From the NCBI GenBank assembly GCA_001839685.1, contig MLAK01000804.1, forward strand, positions 108,591 to 142,486: a DNA stretch of 33,896 bases. The letters run 5' to 3'. A program made the translations under genes and the position numbers. The number at the start of each line of letters is the position of its first letter. Positions within the stretch are counted from its first letter, which is position 1. The stretch comes from Tritrichomonas foetus (lineage: Eukaryota > Parabasalia > Tritrichomonadida > Tritrichomonadidae). The notes below the pieces were generated by a model. The model was not told the origin of the DNA and ran no database searches. It saw only the letters and a list, made by a program, of their open reading frames with translations. Shown piece after piece: positions 1 to 10,800 of this stretch.

Positions 1-1477
1 AGATGTATACAAACCAAATAGTCTTAACGTACGAAATCACTAAAATGATCCTTATCATCAGTATTACTTAATACCATCAGTCAAAAATCAAAACCCAAAT
101 AGCTAAAAGAATGACGAAAATTTCCCTTATCGCAAACTTCGCAAATGGCCGAATTCAAAAATATTTCGAAAATGATTCTGAAGAAGCTATTGTTTCAGTT
201 TTCGGGTGAACAGCTTTCAGTCAATTGTTAAATCTATTTTTTATAGTTATGAGCCATATTTATTCATAGTTTTGAAATTTTGCAACAATTAAACCGAAAA
301 AAGAGCGATTTTGGAGAAAGCCTAAAAAAAAATTGTGAGAAGCTTTTTTTCCAAGAATCACAAAGATTATAATACTGCTTCCCATAATTCTATTTACACT
401 TCTTCTATCGATTTTTAATTAAAAATCGCGAAAATTTTGATAGTTTTAACTCAGTGATGTTGAATTAATTCAATTTCCATTTGACAAATATGAATGTATT
501 GAAATCTTTTCTGTCATAAAATTTTAGTATATGAAGAAAATAGACTGGCAGTCCTCAACAGCACATTCTCAAGCAGGGATACAGATACAACGATTGAAAG
601 ACCAAATCAAGAAAAATGGAATCCAATATGTTTTTTTCCAGACTCGATGCCAAGTGAATTTTCTGATGACTCGCCATTTAGATGGCAAAACATTCGTAAT
701 CTTCTCATTGATGCCTAAATTTTTTTTATTTATATCAAAATTATTAATATTTTTTTTATACTTCATTTTTGTATTTTGGAAAACATTATAATTTTCGATG
801 GAGGGTCATATGATAATAAAAAGCACGATTTATGATAAGAAATAATCAAGATATTAATGCTATAAAATCACTTTTTATCTCTATAATTCTCAGAAATTTC
901 TGTGGGGTTTATTTTTTTCTCACAATTTTTTTTTGGATTTGGTTTTCTCTGTATCTTGATTTTTAAATTATAATATTTATATATTATTAATAGGATTACA
1001 ATTAAATAATATTTAGATGACAATAATATCAACAATTATTCATTTAGATCTCTCAATAGTCTTCTACATCTAGATCTAGTTAGTTTGTATACATCTTTTT
1101 ATTTTCTGAAATAATTGTGATTTCATAGAAATATGTGATTTTATTCATCAAAAAATTGAATAAAAATAAAAGAATTTATCCGCTTTTTTCTCGATTTTAC
1201 AGAATGTTAAAAGAATTTTATCTCATTTAAAAATTTAATAAATCACCTAATTTTACATTCATATCAAATATCAATAGTTTTTATATCATATATATCATAA
1301 TAGAATCGTGGTTTTGCCATCATTACTGAAATTTTTCATTTTTTTATCAGAATGAGATCATATTTTTTGAGACAAATTGCTTTCAATCACAAAGAAAATT
1401 GAATAAAAAAATGATGCCATATTATTTATTCAATAAAAATAAACAGTGACTTTAGTGTAGAAAGAAAAAAAATCCCA
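1..1477. other. AT-rich intergenic region with faint coding-like remnants
   Basis: No complete gene is recognisable in this 1.5-kb stretch. Two short coding-like patches occur on the + strand. The frame from 72 to 209 is open and includes an ATG at 111 (32 codons to a TGA), with a mixed, non-low-complexity composition. The frame from 503 to 718 is open and lacks an early ATG; it encodes an acidic, Pro/Trp-containing stretch ending in a TAA. An overlapping ATG ORF at 531-791 ends in a run of Phe/Ile/Leu from AT-rich DNA and looks like chance. From 800 to 1477 I see only A/T-rich sequence that would include the promoter of the kinase at 1478. The patches may be decayed ends of old genes; their family is not recognised. 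Confidence 0.35.
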
Positions 1478-4400
1478 ATGTCAAACCAATACACTCTACC
1501 CATAAAACGCCTTCTCGATAAAATAAATGGATTTCACCAAAAGCAACTTACAGCGTATATTCATTGCTCCAAATTAAACTCTCTTTGCGTGAGTGTTAAG
1601 CAGATTCATTTGTTAATCGAATGGTTTCAAACGCAAGAAGAAAACAAAAAACAATGCATCAGCTTAAAAATGATGGCACTCAGCCAATTGTTCAATTTTG
1701 TCGAAGAACTTGAAGAATTGGTTGCACAATGCACGAAAGAGATGTGCGTCAGTTTTTTGCTTTCAACGTCAGTTTCCGCCCCGAAAAACGAAGTTCACGC
1801 CCTCCACGAAAAAGCAGTACAAGCATTCAGGCAACTTGAAATTCAACGAGGTGTCGATTTATTTTCCATATCGAAAGACGAATTAGATCTCCAAAATTTA
1901 GTTGACATGAAAAGAATTACGCAGGTTTTGATTCAAATTTCAATGAAAGGACGTGATGATATTCGCGCTCGAATTGCCGCTCGTTTTGAATCATTGAAAA
2001 GATTGGGAATTTCAATTTCAAGAGATGATACAACAGACTTAACTGTTCCAGATTTACCGGCCAACTTAAAACTAGTTATGAAACATGAAGACATTAAAAT
2101 TGGAAAAACAATCGGAAATGGTCAATCTGGAGTTGTTCAATTGGGTACTATAATTTCAACTAATGAAGAAGTTGCTGTGAAAATTTTACATAGAAGAGCA
2201 TTAAGTTCACCTGAGTTAGAATCCTATAGGCGAGAAATTTTCACACTTTCTGTTTTAAATCACGAAAATTTGGTTTGTTTTAAAGGATATACAGAAGATC
2301 CACCATTTTACATCATTACTGAATACATAAAAAATGGTTCATTATTTGATGTGTTAAGATCTAAGCCGGAATGTCTCACGCCTACTATTAAATCATTAAT
2401 TGCACTTGATATTGCACGAGGAATTGAATATTTACATGAGAAAAAAATTATTCATAGAGATTTGAAAAGTTTGAATATTTTATTAGATGAAAATTTTCGC
2501 GCTAAAATCTGCGATTTCGGTATGGTTCGAACTAAATCTCAAGGACCAATGACTGGTATGATTGGAACCGCACATTGGATGGCACCTGAGGTTTTAATGT
2601 GTGCACCAAATTATAATGAAAAAGTTGATGTTTTTTCTTATGCAATTCTTTTGTGGGAACTTTTAACTGGCGATATGCCATATCAACAACTATCGTCCAC
2701 TGAAATCACACTGGGAGTAATTCAAGGCTCTTTACGGCCCCCACTTCCTTCAAAAGGCCCACCAAAATTAATCCAGTTAATTCAGCAATGCTGGCATCAA
2801 GATCCGACAAAACGGCCAACTATTTCTCGAGTAATATCGTATTTAAAAAATCCAAAATATCATTACGAAGGAACAGATGAAAAAGTATTTAGTGAGGCAT
2901 CAGGTATAGCCAAGAAAAAACACCATCATTCAAAAATCAATTTAGATGACATTGACTATGAACGCTTAATATCAAATTTACATAATAATACGAATAATTC
3001 AAATATCAGTATTAATTCCAATGATGAATCTGAAACAGATTTATTATCATATTCTCTTATGAACGATTCGGAAATAAGCGGAGATGATGGTCCGCCAAGT
3101 AGTCAAACAGATAAAAATTATGAACAAATTAACGATGACAATATTACTTTATTATGTGAAATATTAAATAAGCGGTCATCTGCGAATAAATTTGCTAAAG
3201 CTGGTGGATGTGAATGCTTAGTTCATATAATTAATCGAGGCAATCGTGAAACATTAAAAATCTTCAAAAAATTACAAAAATGCAAGTCAAAGAAAATATT
3301 TGATGAAGAAGTATTCAAAGCCTTACTGAGCTATGCCACGCGAAGGCATGAAAGTATGAGAAGAAGAGCTTTATTGGTTTTATTTAATGCCGCTGATCTT
3401 CGTTTTCATTATATTTCATCAAAAACACCATTTTTGTTATCTATTTTAGCCTTTTTAAAGAAAAATTTGAAAACATCCACAGCTGAACGAGTTTTACAAT
3501 TGGTTCAAAAAGTGCTATCATCTACAAATTCATTACCTGAAGGTGTTACACAATTTCTTCTTCAACTTCGTCATTCATCCTCAAAATCACCTGAAATCTT
3601 ACCAGCAATCGACTCTTGTCTACTATCATGTCTTCTCTTCCCTTCTGCAAAAAATGAATTCACACCAAATGATTTACAATTACTATTCAAAGATTTTTAT
3701 GGCTCAATTATGATTCTTATACATTTTTGTGATGGTCTTGATCCTCATCCACTCGATACACTTTATGGGACCTTGTTGAAAGAAATCAAAAACACACCAG
3801 AGAAATGTCAGTTCTTAGCAACAATGGCAAAAAATCCCCGCTTTCATCAAATTCTTCCAAAAATGCTTCCTTTGGGTGGAGAACTCTCACAGATTTCAGA
3901 AGTTTATTTATCATTACTTGCTTTTCCAGAATTAATGAGAAGTTTAATTAATGTTCCAGAATTTTATTCAGTTGCTTCTTATTTAATTCAAAATGGTCAT
4001 ATTCCAGAAATTTGTTCCTGCTTGAAAACGTCACCAGTCGTTTCTGAATTTTTGATGAAAAGTGACCTTTGTAAAGTCATTGCGGATGCTTTTATCAATT
4101 CAAAAGAGGTTGCCATACAAATTCATTTAATGTCTGCTATTTTTTCCACTGCTAGATGTACATATGTTCAAGAATATACTAAAATCTTACCAATTTTGAA
4201 TGATTTTTTGTTTTATGAAAACCAGATGTTACAAATGCCTGCATTTCTGTGCATTGCAGTGATGGCATTCCACAGTTCAGAAGGCATTAACTTTGGTAAT
4301 TTACTCAATGCTGCTGCTCAGTATGTTTTTTCGGAATCGTCGATGTTGCGAGAAGTTGCAGCGAAGTTGATTCGAGCTTACATTGGCCAAAATGGTGTAA

Positions 4401-4561
4401 ATCTGAACACAGTCATTGAAATTTTTATACAGAATTTCAAAAGAATCGACGATGGAATTAGAAGTGCTACTGCAACAATATATGCAGCTGCGAAATCAAG
4501 AAGAGATGTTGATTCAGCAAACAAACAGAAAATTGCTCAAATTTTAAGTCAGATCAAATAA
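1478..4561 (+). CDS. TKL-family protein kinase with C-terminal ARM/HEAT-like helical region
   Basis: This 1027-residue protein is predicted to phosphorylate Ser/Thr of unknown cytoplasmic substrates. Residues 1-200 are helical with no recognised domain. The kinase domain covers about 205-468 and keeps every catalytic element: glycine loop GNGQSGVV near 213-220, VAVK lysine at 235, HRDLKSLN with D328, DFG at 346-348, and the GTAHWMAPE activation-segment end typical of TKL kinases. A polar Asn/Ser/Asp linker follows (about 480-560). The last 450 residues are Leu-rich helices resembling armadillo or HEAT repeats, a plausible partner-binding platform. The ATG at 1478 starts a compact protein without low-complexity lead. 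The kinase call is secure. The tail fold is inferred from helix-like hydrophobic spacing. TKL kinases are heavily expanded in trichomonads, so this is probably one of many paralogues. Confidence 0.9.
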   Translation: MSNQYTLPIKRLLDKINGFHQKQLTAYIHCSKLNSLCVSVKQIHLLIEWFQTQEENKKQCISLKMMALSQLFNFVEELEELVAQCTKEMCVSFLLSTSVSAPKNEVHALHEKAVQAFRQLEIQRGVDLFSISKDELDLQNLVDMKRITQVLIQISMKGRDDIRARIAARFESLKRLGISISRDDTTDLTVPDLPANLKLVMKHEDIKIGKTIGNGQSGVVQLGTIISTNEEVAVKILHRRALSSPELESYRREIFTLSVLNHENLVCFKGYTEDPPFYIITEYIKNGSLFDVLRSKPECLTPTIKSLIALDIARGIEYLHEKKIIHRDLKSLNILLDENFRAKICDFGMVRTKSQGPMTGMIGTAHWMAPEVLMCAPNYNEKVDVFSYAILLWELLTGDMPYQQLSSTEITLGVIQGSLRPPLPSKGPPKLIQLIQQCWHQDPTKRPTISRVISYLKNPKYHYEGTDEKVFSEASGIAKKKHHHSKINLDDIDYERLISNLHNNTNNSNISINSNDESETDLLSYSLMNDSEISGDDGPPSSQTDKNYEQINDDNITLLCEILNKRSSANKFAKAGGCECLVHIINRGNRETLKIFKKLQKCKSKKIFDEEVFKALLSYATRRHESMRRRALLVLFNAADLRFHYISSKTPFLLSILAFLKKNLKTSTAERVLQLVQKVLSSTNSLPEGVTQFLLQLRHSSSKSPEILPAIDSCLLSCLLFPSAKNEFTPNDLQLLFKDFYGSIMILIHFCDGLDPHPLDTLYGTLLKEIKNTPEKCQFLATMAKNPRFHQILPKMLPLGGELSQISEVYLSLLAFPELMRSLINVPEFYSVASYLIQNGHIPEICSCLKTSPVVSEFLMKSDLCKVIADAFINSKEVAIQIHLMSAIFSTARCTYVQEYTKILPILNDFLFYENQMLQMPAFLCIAVMAFHSSEGINFGNLLNAAAQYVFSESSMLREVAAKLIRAYIGQNGVNLNTVIEIFIQNFKRIDDGIRSATATIYAAAKSRRDVDSANKQKIAQILSQIK

Positions 4562-5147
4562 TTTTGTTTGGAATTTTGTTATTTCTTTCTTTTATTATCT
4601 ATCTATAAATGTTTAATAAATTTATCATGTTATAATTTTAATTAACCTCTCAATTCTTTTTATCTTATTATAAATTAATTCTAGAAAATAAAAACTATTA
4701 TTGTTCGTATTTATGCCCACAATGATTTTGCAAACTAAAAGCGTGAAAATAAGGATTTTTGATGAATTAGCATTTTATTTCACATATCCTCAATTATTTT
4801 ATGAATAAATTATATAATTTTTTCAATCCCTGGGAATAGGAGAGATCCCTGGATAATTATTACTAACTAGTAATTATACAAAACAGGTAACTCTTGGAAA
4901 TATGCAAATAATGTGTGAATAATCTACACAGAAAAAGTTATATATTATTTTTCAGAATTGTTTTAAAATTTATGTGCAATTGAAATATATTTAAGTTAAT
5001 TGATTACTTTTTCAATGCTAGACCAATAACCTGTGATATAAAAAACGGTACTTCCTCAATCAAACAGAATTGAATTTCAATGAAATCCCAAAACATTCTT
5101 CACAAATATTCAATCTTTTTTTTTTTTGCTAAATAAAGGGAAAGTGA
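4562..5147. other. intergenic region with candidate promoter elements
   Basis: The first part is the 3' flank of the TKL kinase. A short dyad-rich patch near 4828-4880 repeats ATCCCTGG twice and contains ATTACTAACTAGTAAT, a near-palindrome. GATTACTTTTTCAATG near 5005 carries the ACTTTTTCA core found upstream of several other genes in the window. TTCACAAA near 5098, about 50 bases before the ATG at 5148, fits the trichomonad Inr consensus TCA-Y-(T/A). No gene is seen. Confidence 0.3.
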
Positions 5148-7067
5148 ATGGGCTGTGTCAGCTCCAACAGCGTCGCCGTTGGTCCGAAAAAAATGTCACA
5201 TCGTCGAAACTTGAACAATCCTAACGGAGAGTCAGATTCCCAAATTAATGATTTGACAACATCATATTTCTTTCCTTATGGAGATAAGACAAAAGCATTC
5301 TTTACTACAAACATTTTCAATATTGTGTTTTCATCACCAAATTATATTCCTCTGAGCTATTCAGGCAATGGAATATCGGATGTTTATTATATCACAGCTG
5401 CATTGATTCCTTATGGAAAAGGGTCAGTTTTTGTTCTTCCAAACTTGTCAACTTTAATATCAATTAGTGATGATTACGACTACAGTGATGAAAACAACTC
5501 CCTCGGCTTCGGTGAAGGGATAAATGATACAATCGGGTTTTATAAACGCGTTTTTGAAATTTACTCAGTGAAACAAATCAAGCTGATTGGAATAAAAAAA
5601 AACAAAGTCTGCGACATTATAAATAATTACTATGAAATCGAAATAAACCAAGAAGAATATGACACTATTTTTTTAAACAGTTCTGCTGTATTAACTGATC
5701 AAGAAATTGATGAAATTGTTGAATTTGTTCAAGAAGAAGGATTGCTAATATCTTTTTCAGATACTTACATAACTTTATCTGTAAATAAATTATTGCAAAA
5801 ATTCAATACAGGGTATGGAAGAAGCTATTATCAATATCCACAAACTTGTAAGTTCCCTTCCTATTCATCTGATATTGATACCTTATATTCATTATCTTTT
5901 TACCGGTATATCTGTGAAATAATAAAATCTCAAAGTTTCAAAGATATCAACAAGGGCAAATTAGCGTTTTTTATTGAAAATATTAATTGTCTAGGTTATG
6001 CATATATATTTAAAGAAATTGCAGAAAATGTTATTGACAAATTTAGGGATTCACCCAATCAAATTGAAGAAAAAAAACTCATTCGTGACATTTGTAGGGC
6101 TGTTCGAATTCCAATTCCAGAAAGATATCTTGCTTTTCCAATCTGTAAAGCATTCAATAATATTGACATCAGCGAAAATATCACTTTTTCGCTTTATTCT
6201 CACCAAAAAACAAATTATGTAAACACATATACTTACCTTCCTCCGAATCACGTTGGAATTATAAAAAATTCAAAATATTATAATTTTAAATTAGTTGAGA
6301 AACCTATAGATTCAGGAGAAAAAATTTTCTCAGCGTATACTATTGAACATAATCTAAGCCCATATATTGAAATTTATTCACCATATGGTTGTTTCCTTTT
6401 TGTATGCAAATCTCCTTTTGTAGTTCGGAAAACTCTTGGTGAATTAGAATTGACAGGTTTTATAAAATGTCCAGTGATAAATCTCAATGAAGAAAAAGAA
6501 CAGCAATCAATCAACAATTCAAAGGTACCATTTCTACTTCTAAATTTTTATTTTTTCGATATACTCTGTCCTAGAATTTGGTTTGATGTTCTTGGTGAAG
6601 AACAAATACGCTTAATTTGGTCTTTTATATATCAATCAATAAGCATTAATATGTACATTCTAGAAAAGAAAAAACCTAAAGAAATTTTACTATTTACGCA
6701 ACATCCTTATAATTTGGTTGAAGCGCGACACTTAGAATATTTTTTAAATGATTTTGATAAACCTTCACTTGATATTCTCAAAGGATTGAACTCTTTGATT
6801 CAAAAAGTCATCATTTTTGAAAATTTTCATGATGAAGAATTAAAAACACAATTAGACGAAGTTTTGTCAATTCTGACTTTTGATCATTTGTTTGAAAATT
6901 TCAACCCATACACACTTTTTTATAATAAAATTGATGATCAAGAACGATGGTATAATATTCGAAAGGTTGAAAAAGACCTTCTTTTCTCGATGATTGAAGA
7001 AATTTATAGATCTGATAGTTTAGAAGATAACTCAGTGAAAGGAAGATGGAACAAACTGGTGAAATGA
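5148..7067 (+). CDS. MGC-anchored protein with TCAF/M60-like N-terminal region
   Basis: The 639-residue protein begins MGCVSS, a strong N-myristoylation site (Gly2) with an adjacent palmitoylatable Cys3, so it is predicted to sit on the cytoplasmic face of a membrane. The ATG at 5148 is supported because only it exposes this motif. Residues about 60-220 resemble the N-terminal glutamine-amidotransferase-like region of TCAF/FAM115 proteins and of trichomonad M60-like proteins: an aliphatic strand with PYGKGSVFVLP, then YDTIFLNSSAVL followed by an FVQEEGLLISF strand. The remaining 400 residues are aromatic-rich and not assigned. I find no HExxH zinc-peptidase motif, so if it is M60-related it is not a peptidase. 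No signal peptide or membrane helix is seen. The lipid anchor is well supported; the family is a tentative match from pattern alone. Confidence 0.55.
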   Translation: MGCVSSNSVAVGPKKMSHRRNLNNPNGESDSQINDLTTSYFFPYGDKTKAFFTTNIFNIVFSSPNYIPLSYSGNGISDVYYITAALIPYGKGSVFVLPNLSTLISISDDYDYSDENNSLGFGEGINDTIGFYKRVFEIYSVKQIKLIGIKKNKVCDIINNYYEIEINQEEYDTIFLNSSAVLTDQEIDEIVEFVQEEGLLISFSDTYITLSVNKLLQKFNTGYGRSYYQYPQTCKFPSYSSDIDTLYSLSFYRYICEIIKSQSFKDINKGKLAFFIENINCLGYAYIFKEIAENVIDKFRDSPNQIEEKKLIRDICRAVRIPIPERYLAFPICKAFNNIDISENITFSLYSHQKTNYVNTYTYLPPNHVGIIKNSKYYNFKLVEKPIDSGEKIFSAYTIEHNLSPYIEIYSPYGCFLFVCKSPFVVRKTLGELELTGFIKCPVINLNEEKEQQSINNSKVPFLLLNFYFFDILCPRIWFDVLGEEQIRLIWSFIYQSISINMYILEKKKPKEILLFTQHPYNLVEARHLEYFLNDFDKPSLDILKGLNSLIQKVIIFENFHDEELKTQLDEVLSILTFDHLFENFNPYTLFYNKIDDQERWYNIRKVEKDLLFSMIEEIYRSDSLEDNSVKGRWNKLVK

Positions 7068-7875
7068 CTTTTATATTTTTAATCATTAATTGTTTTTTAT
7101 TAAAGATACTATTTTTGGTCATTTTAACAAGATAATTTGTGTTATTTTAATTGATTACAATTTAAAAGTGAAATTTTGTATTTTTTCTATTAAGAAAAAT
7201 TATAATAATTTGAACTTAAGAATAACATGGATAAATGATTGTTAGATTGTTATTAGAAATGTTTGAGATCAAAAATTTTGATTCATACTGGAATCATCAT
7301 TCTTTTTATTGGAGTTTTTTTTATTATTTTTTTGGAAGAAATAAGTAAATTTTGCTGGGAAAGTTATATTTTTTCGAGATTACAAGGGATCGCATTGGAA
7401 TGGCAAAGTAAATTTGGTGAAACAAATTACTAAAACTCGTTAGAATCATTGATATTCATCTTGAAAGTTATAATTTTTTTTAATTCATATGAGTTCCTCT
7501 TTTTCAAATTTCGATTTCTATTCTAAAAGCACGATATGCGACCTCCATACTTCATGAAATTTTAAATCACAATAAAACAAATAAACTTTATAAATGAATT
7601 AATCATAATAAAAAAAATATTAAATAATCTATCGATATATTTCTATCTAGATAGAAATTCTTTACATAGTATTTACATATTTCGTCTGATTAAACACCAT
7701 ATCATTGATAGAAAAAGGTGAATAATAGGCATCAATTAGTATTTCACACCACAATAACTTTCTTCTCAAAAAAGATGCGGAACTAAATTAACATTAGTTT
7801 TCATCACATCATCCATGTATTAGAAGAAAAAACATAATTTTATTAATAAATAATAAAAATAAGAATAAGAAAAAA
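7068..7875. other. convergent 3' intergenic region
   Basis: This 0.8-kb spacer lies between the ends of two convergent genes. It is mostly A/T-rich. A slightly less AT-rich patch at about 7330-7440 has two overlapping open frames of about 30 codons on the + strand, which may be chance. No RNA gene, long repeat or promoter is recognised. Confidence 0.3.
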
Positions 7876-10800
7876 TTAAAATTCGACAATATAATCATGA
7901 TTGTCATCATCAGAAGAGGAATCTGGAGGTGAAATATCACTATCTTCAAAATTGCTGTCTGTATCAGATTCACTGTATGCAATATTCAATGCCTTTTTTG
8001 CTTTTAATACTTGAACCACTCTGACACCGGCACTTTTTGATTTGTGTCGTTGAATTTCTCGGTTTTCTGGGTTTTGTGGCTTTTTCTTTGATTGTTCAAA
8101 ATTTTCCAGGTTAGAATCAGAATTGAAATCAGAATTATCGTTTGATTTGGAGTTGGAATGAAACTGCTTGCCTTTTTGAGTTGTTTTCCTTTTGCTTGAA
8201 AAGGATGTTTCTCCCTTGGGAATAGACAAAAAGGGATCTTCACCAGGTAAGTGGGGGTTTTGTTTTGGTTGTGGTTTTCTTTGTGGAAGATTCAGTGGAG
8301 GTTTTTTGGTGGAGTTTTTTGAGGCAAAAGGATCTTCAAAGCCAGTTGGTTTTCCAATCCTATAAATGTTTTTGTTATTGGCTTCAAAATCATTTTCTGA
8401 AGAAGAATTTGAATGAACCAATTGCTTTTGAATAGATTTTCGAACTTCTTTTTCTTCTTCTTCACTATCATAGTCATCATTATAACTATGGTTATAATCA
8501 ATTTTTTTGTTTTTCATGAAGGAATTTTTCTTTGAGGTTTTCCGATTTTTCTTTTTGGGAATTTGGTCTTCACCTTCAGATGAATCACTTCCCAATTTCA
8601 TTGGTTTTCTGGAAGATTTACTTTTGGATTTCTTTCTATCAATATTATCATTGCTAGAATACTCACTTTCTCTGTAATTATAACTTTTGTTGTCACTTTT
8701 AACATTGTTTTTATCTTCATTTTTTGTTTCTATTGGAGTTTCTTTTTCTTTTATATTTTTAGTTTCAAGTTTTGTTGAATTGTCTGCTGTTGATTGCGGT
8801 ACAATTTGAACGGCTTCATTTTCTATGAGCTTTTGATTCATTTCATTTTTTTCATTTGACTTTGATTGTTCCTCTTGTTTTGGCTGTTGCTCTTTATTCT
8901 TTCTCGAGAAAAATGAAAAAAATCCTCGCTTTTTTTCTTCTTTGATTGGTATTTGAGAAGATTTGCTTGTATTTTCTCTTTCCTTTGAGATTTGATTTTC
9001 AATTTCTTTTTCTTCTAGTTGTTGAGTTTTCTTTTTACCAAAAAGAATTGCAATGTTTCTATTCAACTTTTCTTCATCAAATTCACTAGAAGTTTCTGAT
9101 TCATTCGATTTATGATTGATTTTTTCTTCACTTCCACTGTCATGATTCCTTTGTGAATGAATAGTAAAAGGTGACTTCTTTTGTGGTTGTTCAATCTTTT
9201 TATTATTTTTTGTTTGTTTTTTAGTTTCTTGTTCAGAATTCGAGTCTTCGTTTGAATAATTATTTTCACTCGAATACTCTGTGAATTTTTGAATGTTTTT
9301 ATGCTTAAATGATCCACTTTTACTTTTTGATGAACTGCTTCTAGATAAATTATAACTTTCAATTTCATCATCACTACTCATATTACATTTATGCTTATTC
9401 ACAATTTTTCTTTCTTTGCTCGATTTTCTAAATTCCAAATCACTCGAATTTGAATTTTCATTATCAAAAACATCACCTTTCTTAAAATCATTTTTAAAAT
9501 CTTTTTTCACATCTTCATTATGATCACTACCATTGTTATTTTTATAGTTTTCTTCGTTGTTTTCACTAGAATCGCTCGAGTTGTAGCGACGATGTCTTCG
9601 GTGCCTGCGACGCTTTCTTTTGTACTTATTTTCGTAGTCTTTTTGAGTATTTTGATTGTCTGAATTGTCATCTGAGTTGGAATCTAAATATGATTGGAAG
9701 CGATCATTTTCAATTGAATTGTTATCTATTGGTGGTTTAAGGGCAAGATTATTAAAGAAGTCATCGAACTTAAGGGAACTGCATTCATCAGGATATTTAA
9801 CAAGTGATTCTAAAATTTCTTCTTCAATCATTTGCTTCAAATCTGCGGCACTTTTCCCTTCACTTTTTTTGGCAATTTCTTCAAGTAATGAATTATCTAT
9901 TGATGTCACTTTTCGTGTTATTGCTTTCAAAATGGAAAGCCTTTGTTTATAATTTGGTAATTGAATATCTACACGTACGGTATTTTCCCTAAAATGTGAG
10001 ATAAAACATGCATCTGGTTTCATTGTACAAAAAACAATCACATTTTGTGAATATTTTAATTTATTCAAATTATCAAGTAAACATTTAGCAAGCGAATAAT
10101 CTTTTTCCCCATTTTCGTTTGTTAGTTCTTCAGCGATGAAATCAAAATCATCAATGTAAAGTACACTTGGGGAATTTTCAATAACATCATTTGTAATTTG
10201 CTCAATTTGCTTAATTCCATTTTTTGTATTGACAGCAAGTATTTGTAAACCTTTGATTTGTTCAAAAAACATGACAGTTTCGTTTTCAATTATTTGACCA
10301 AGAAAAGTTTTTCCACATCCAGGTGGGGCTGAAATGAAAAACACGTTTGATTCTTGGGATTCAAGAGCTGTCATAATCATTGTATTTTTAAAACCGCCAA
10401 TATCGTCAAAACAGGGCAATTCAAAATTTTTGTGTGAATTTCGTGCAATAGGAGCGTTTTGACATGCAATAACCGCCGGGTCCTTTATAACCACATAATT
10501 TGATGGTGATAAAAGAATTGCTTTAAATTCAATTATTCTATTTAATGCACAAATTGGAATAACGAAATTTTTGTGAATTGGAATCCCTTTCAATTTATCA
10601 ATCATTGATTTTAAAATTAAATTAAAATCACCATCAATGTTTTCAATTGTTTCTAAAATAGGTGAAAATACAACACAATCTGCAACTTCAATATTTGTGA
10701 ATGATTTTATTGAAACCCGGCTGCCAATATAAAAACCGCTGTTCACTTTCAAAGCTCTGTTCATGAGAATTTTGTTGGATTGAACAGAATCGTCGCCGAT

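Noticed and set aside
531..791. 86-codon ATG ORF at the left edge
   Set aside because: Its second half is a Phe/Ile/Leu run read from AT-rich DNA, and an overlapping frame looks more coding-like, so it is probably a chance ORF.
9063..9374. Lys-rich ORFs inside the AAA-like gene
   Set aside because: They are frame-shifted readings of the low-complexity Ser/Asn/Lys tail.
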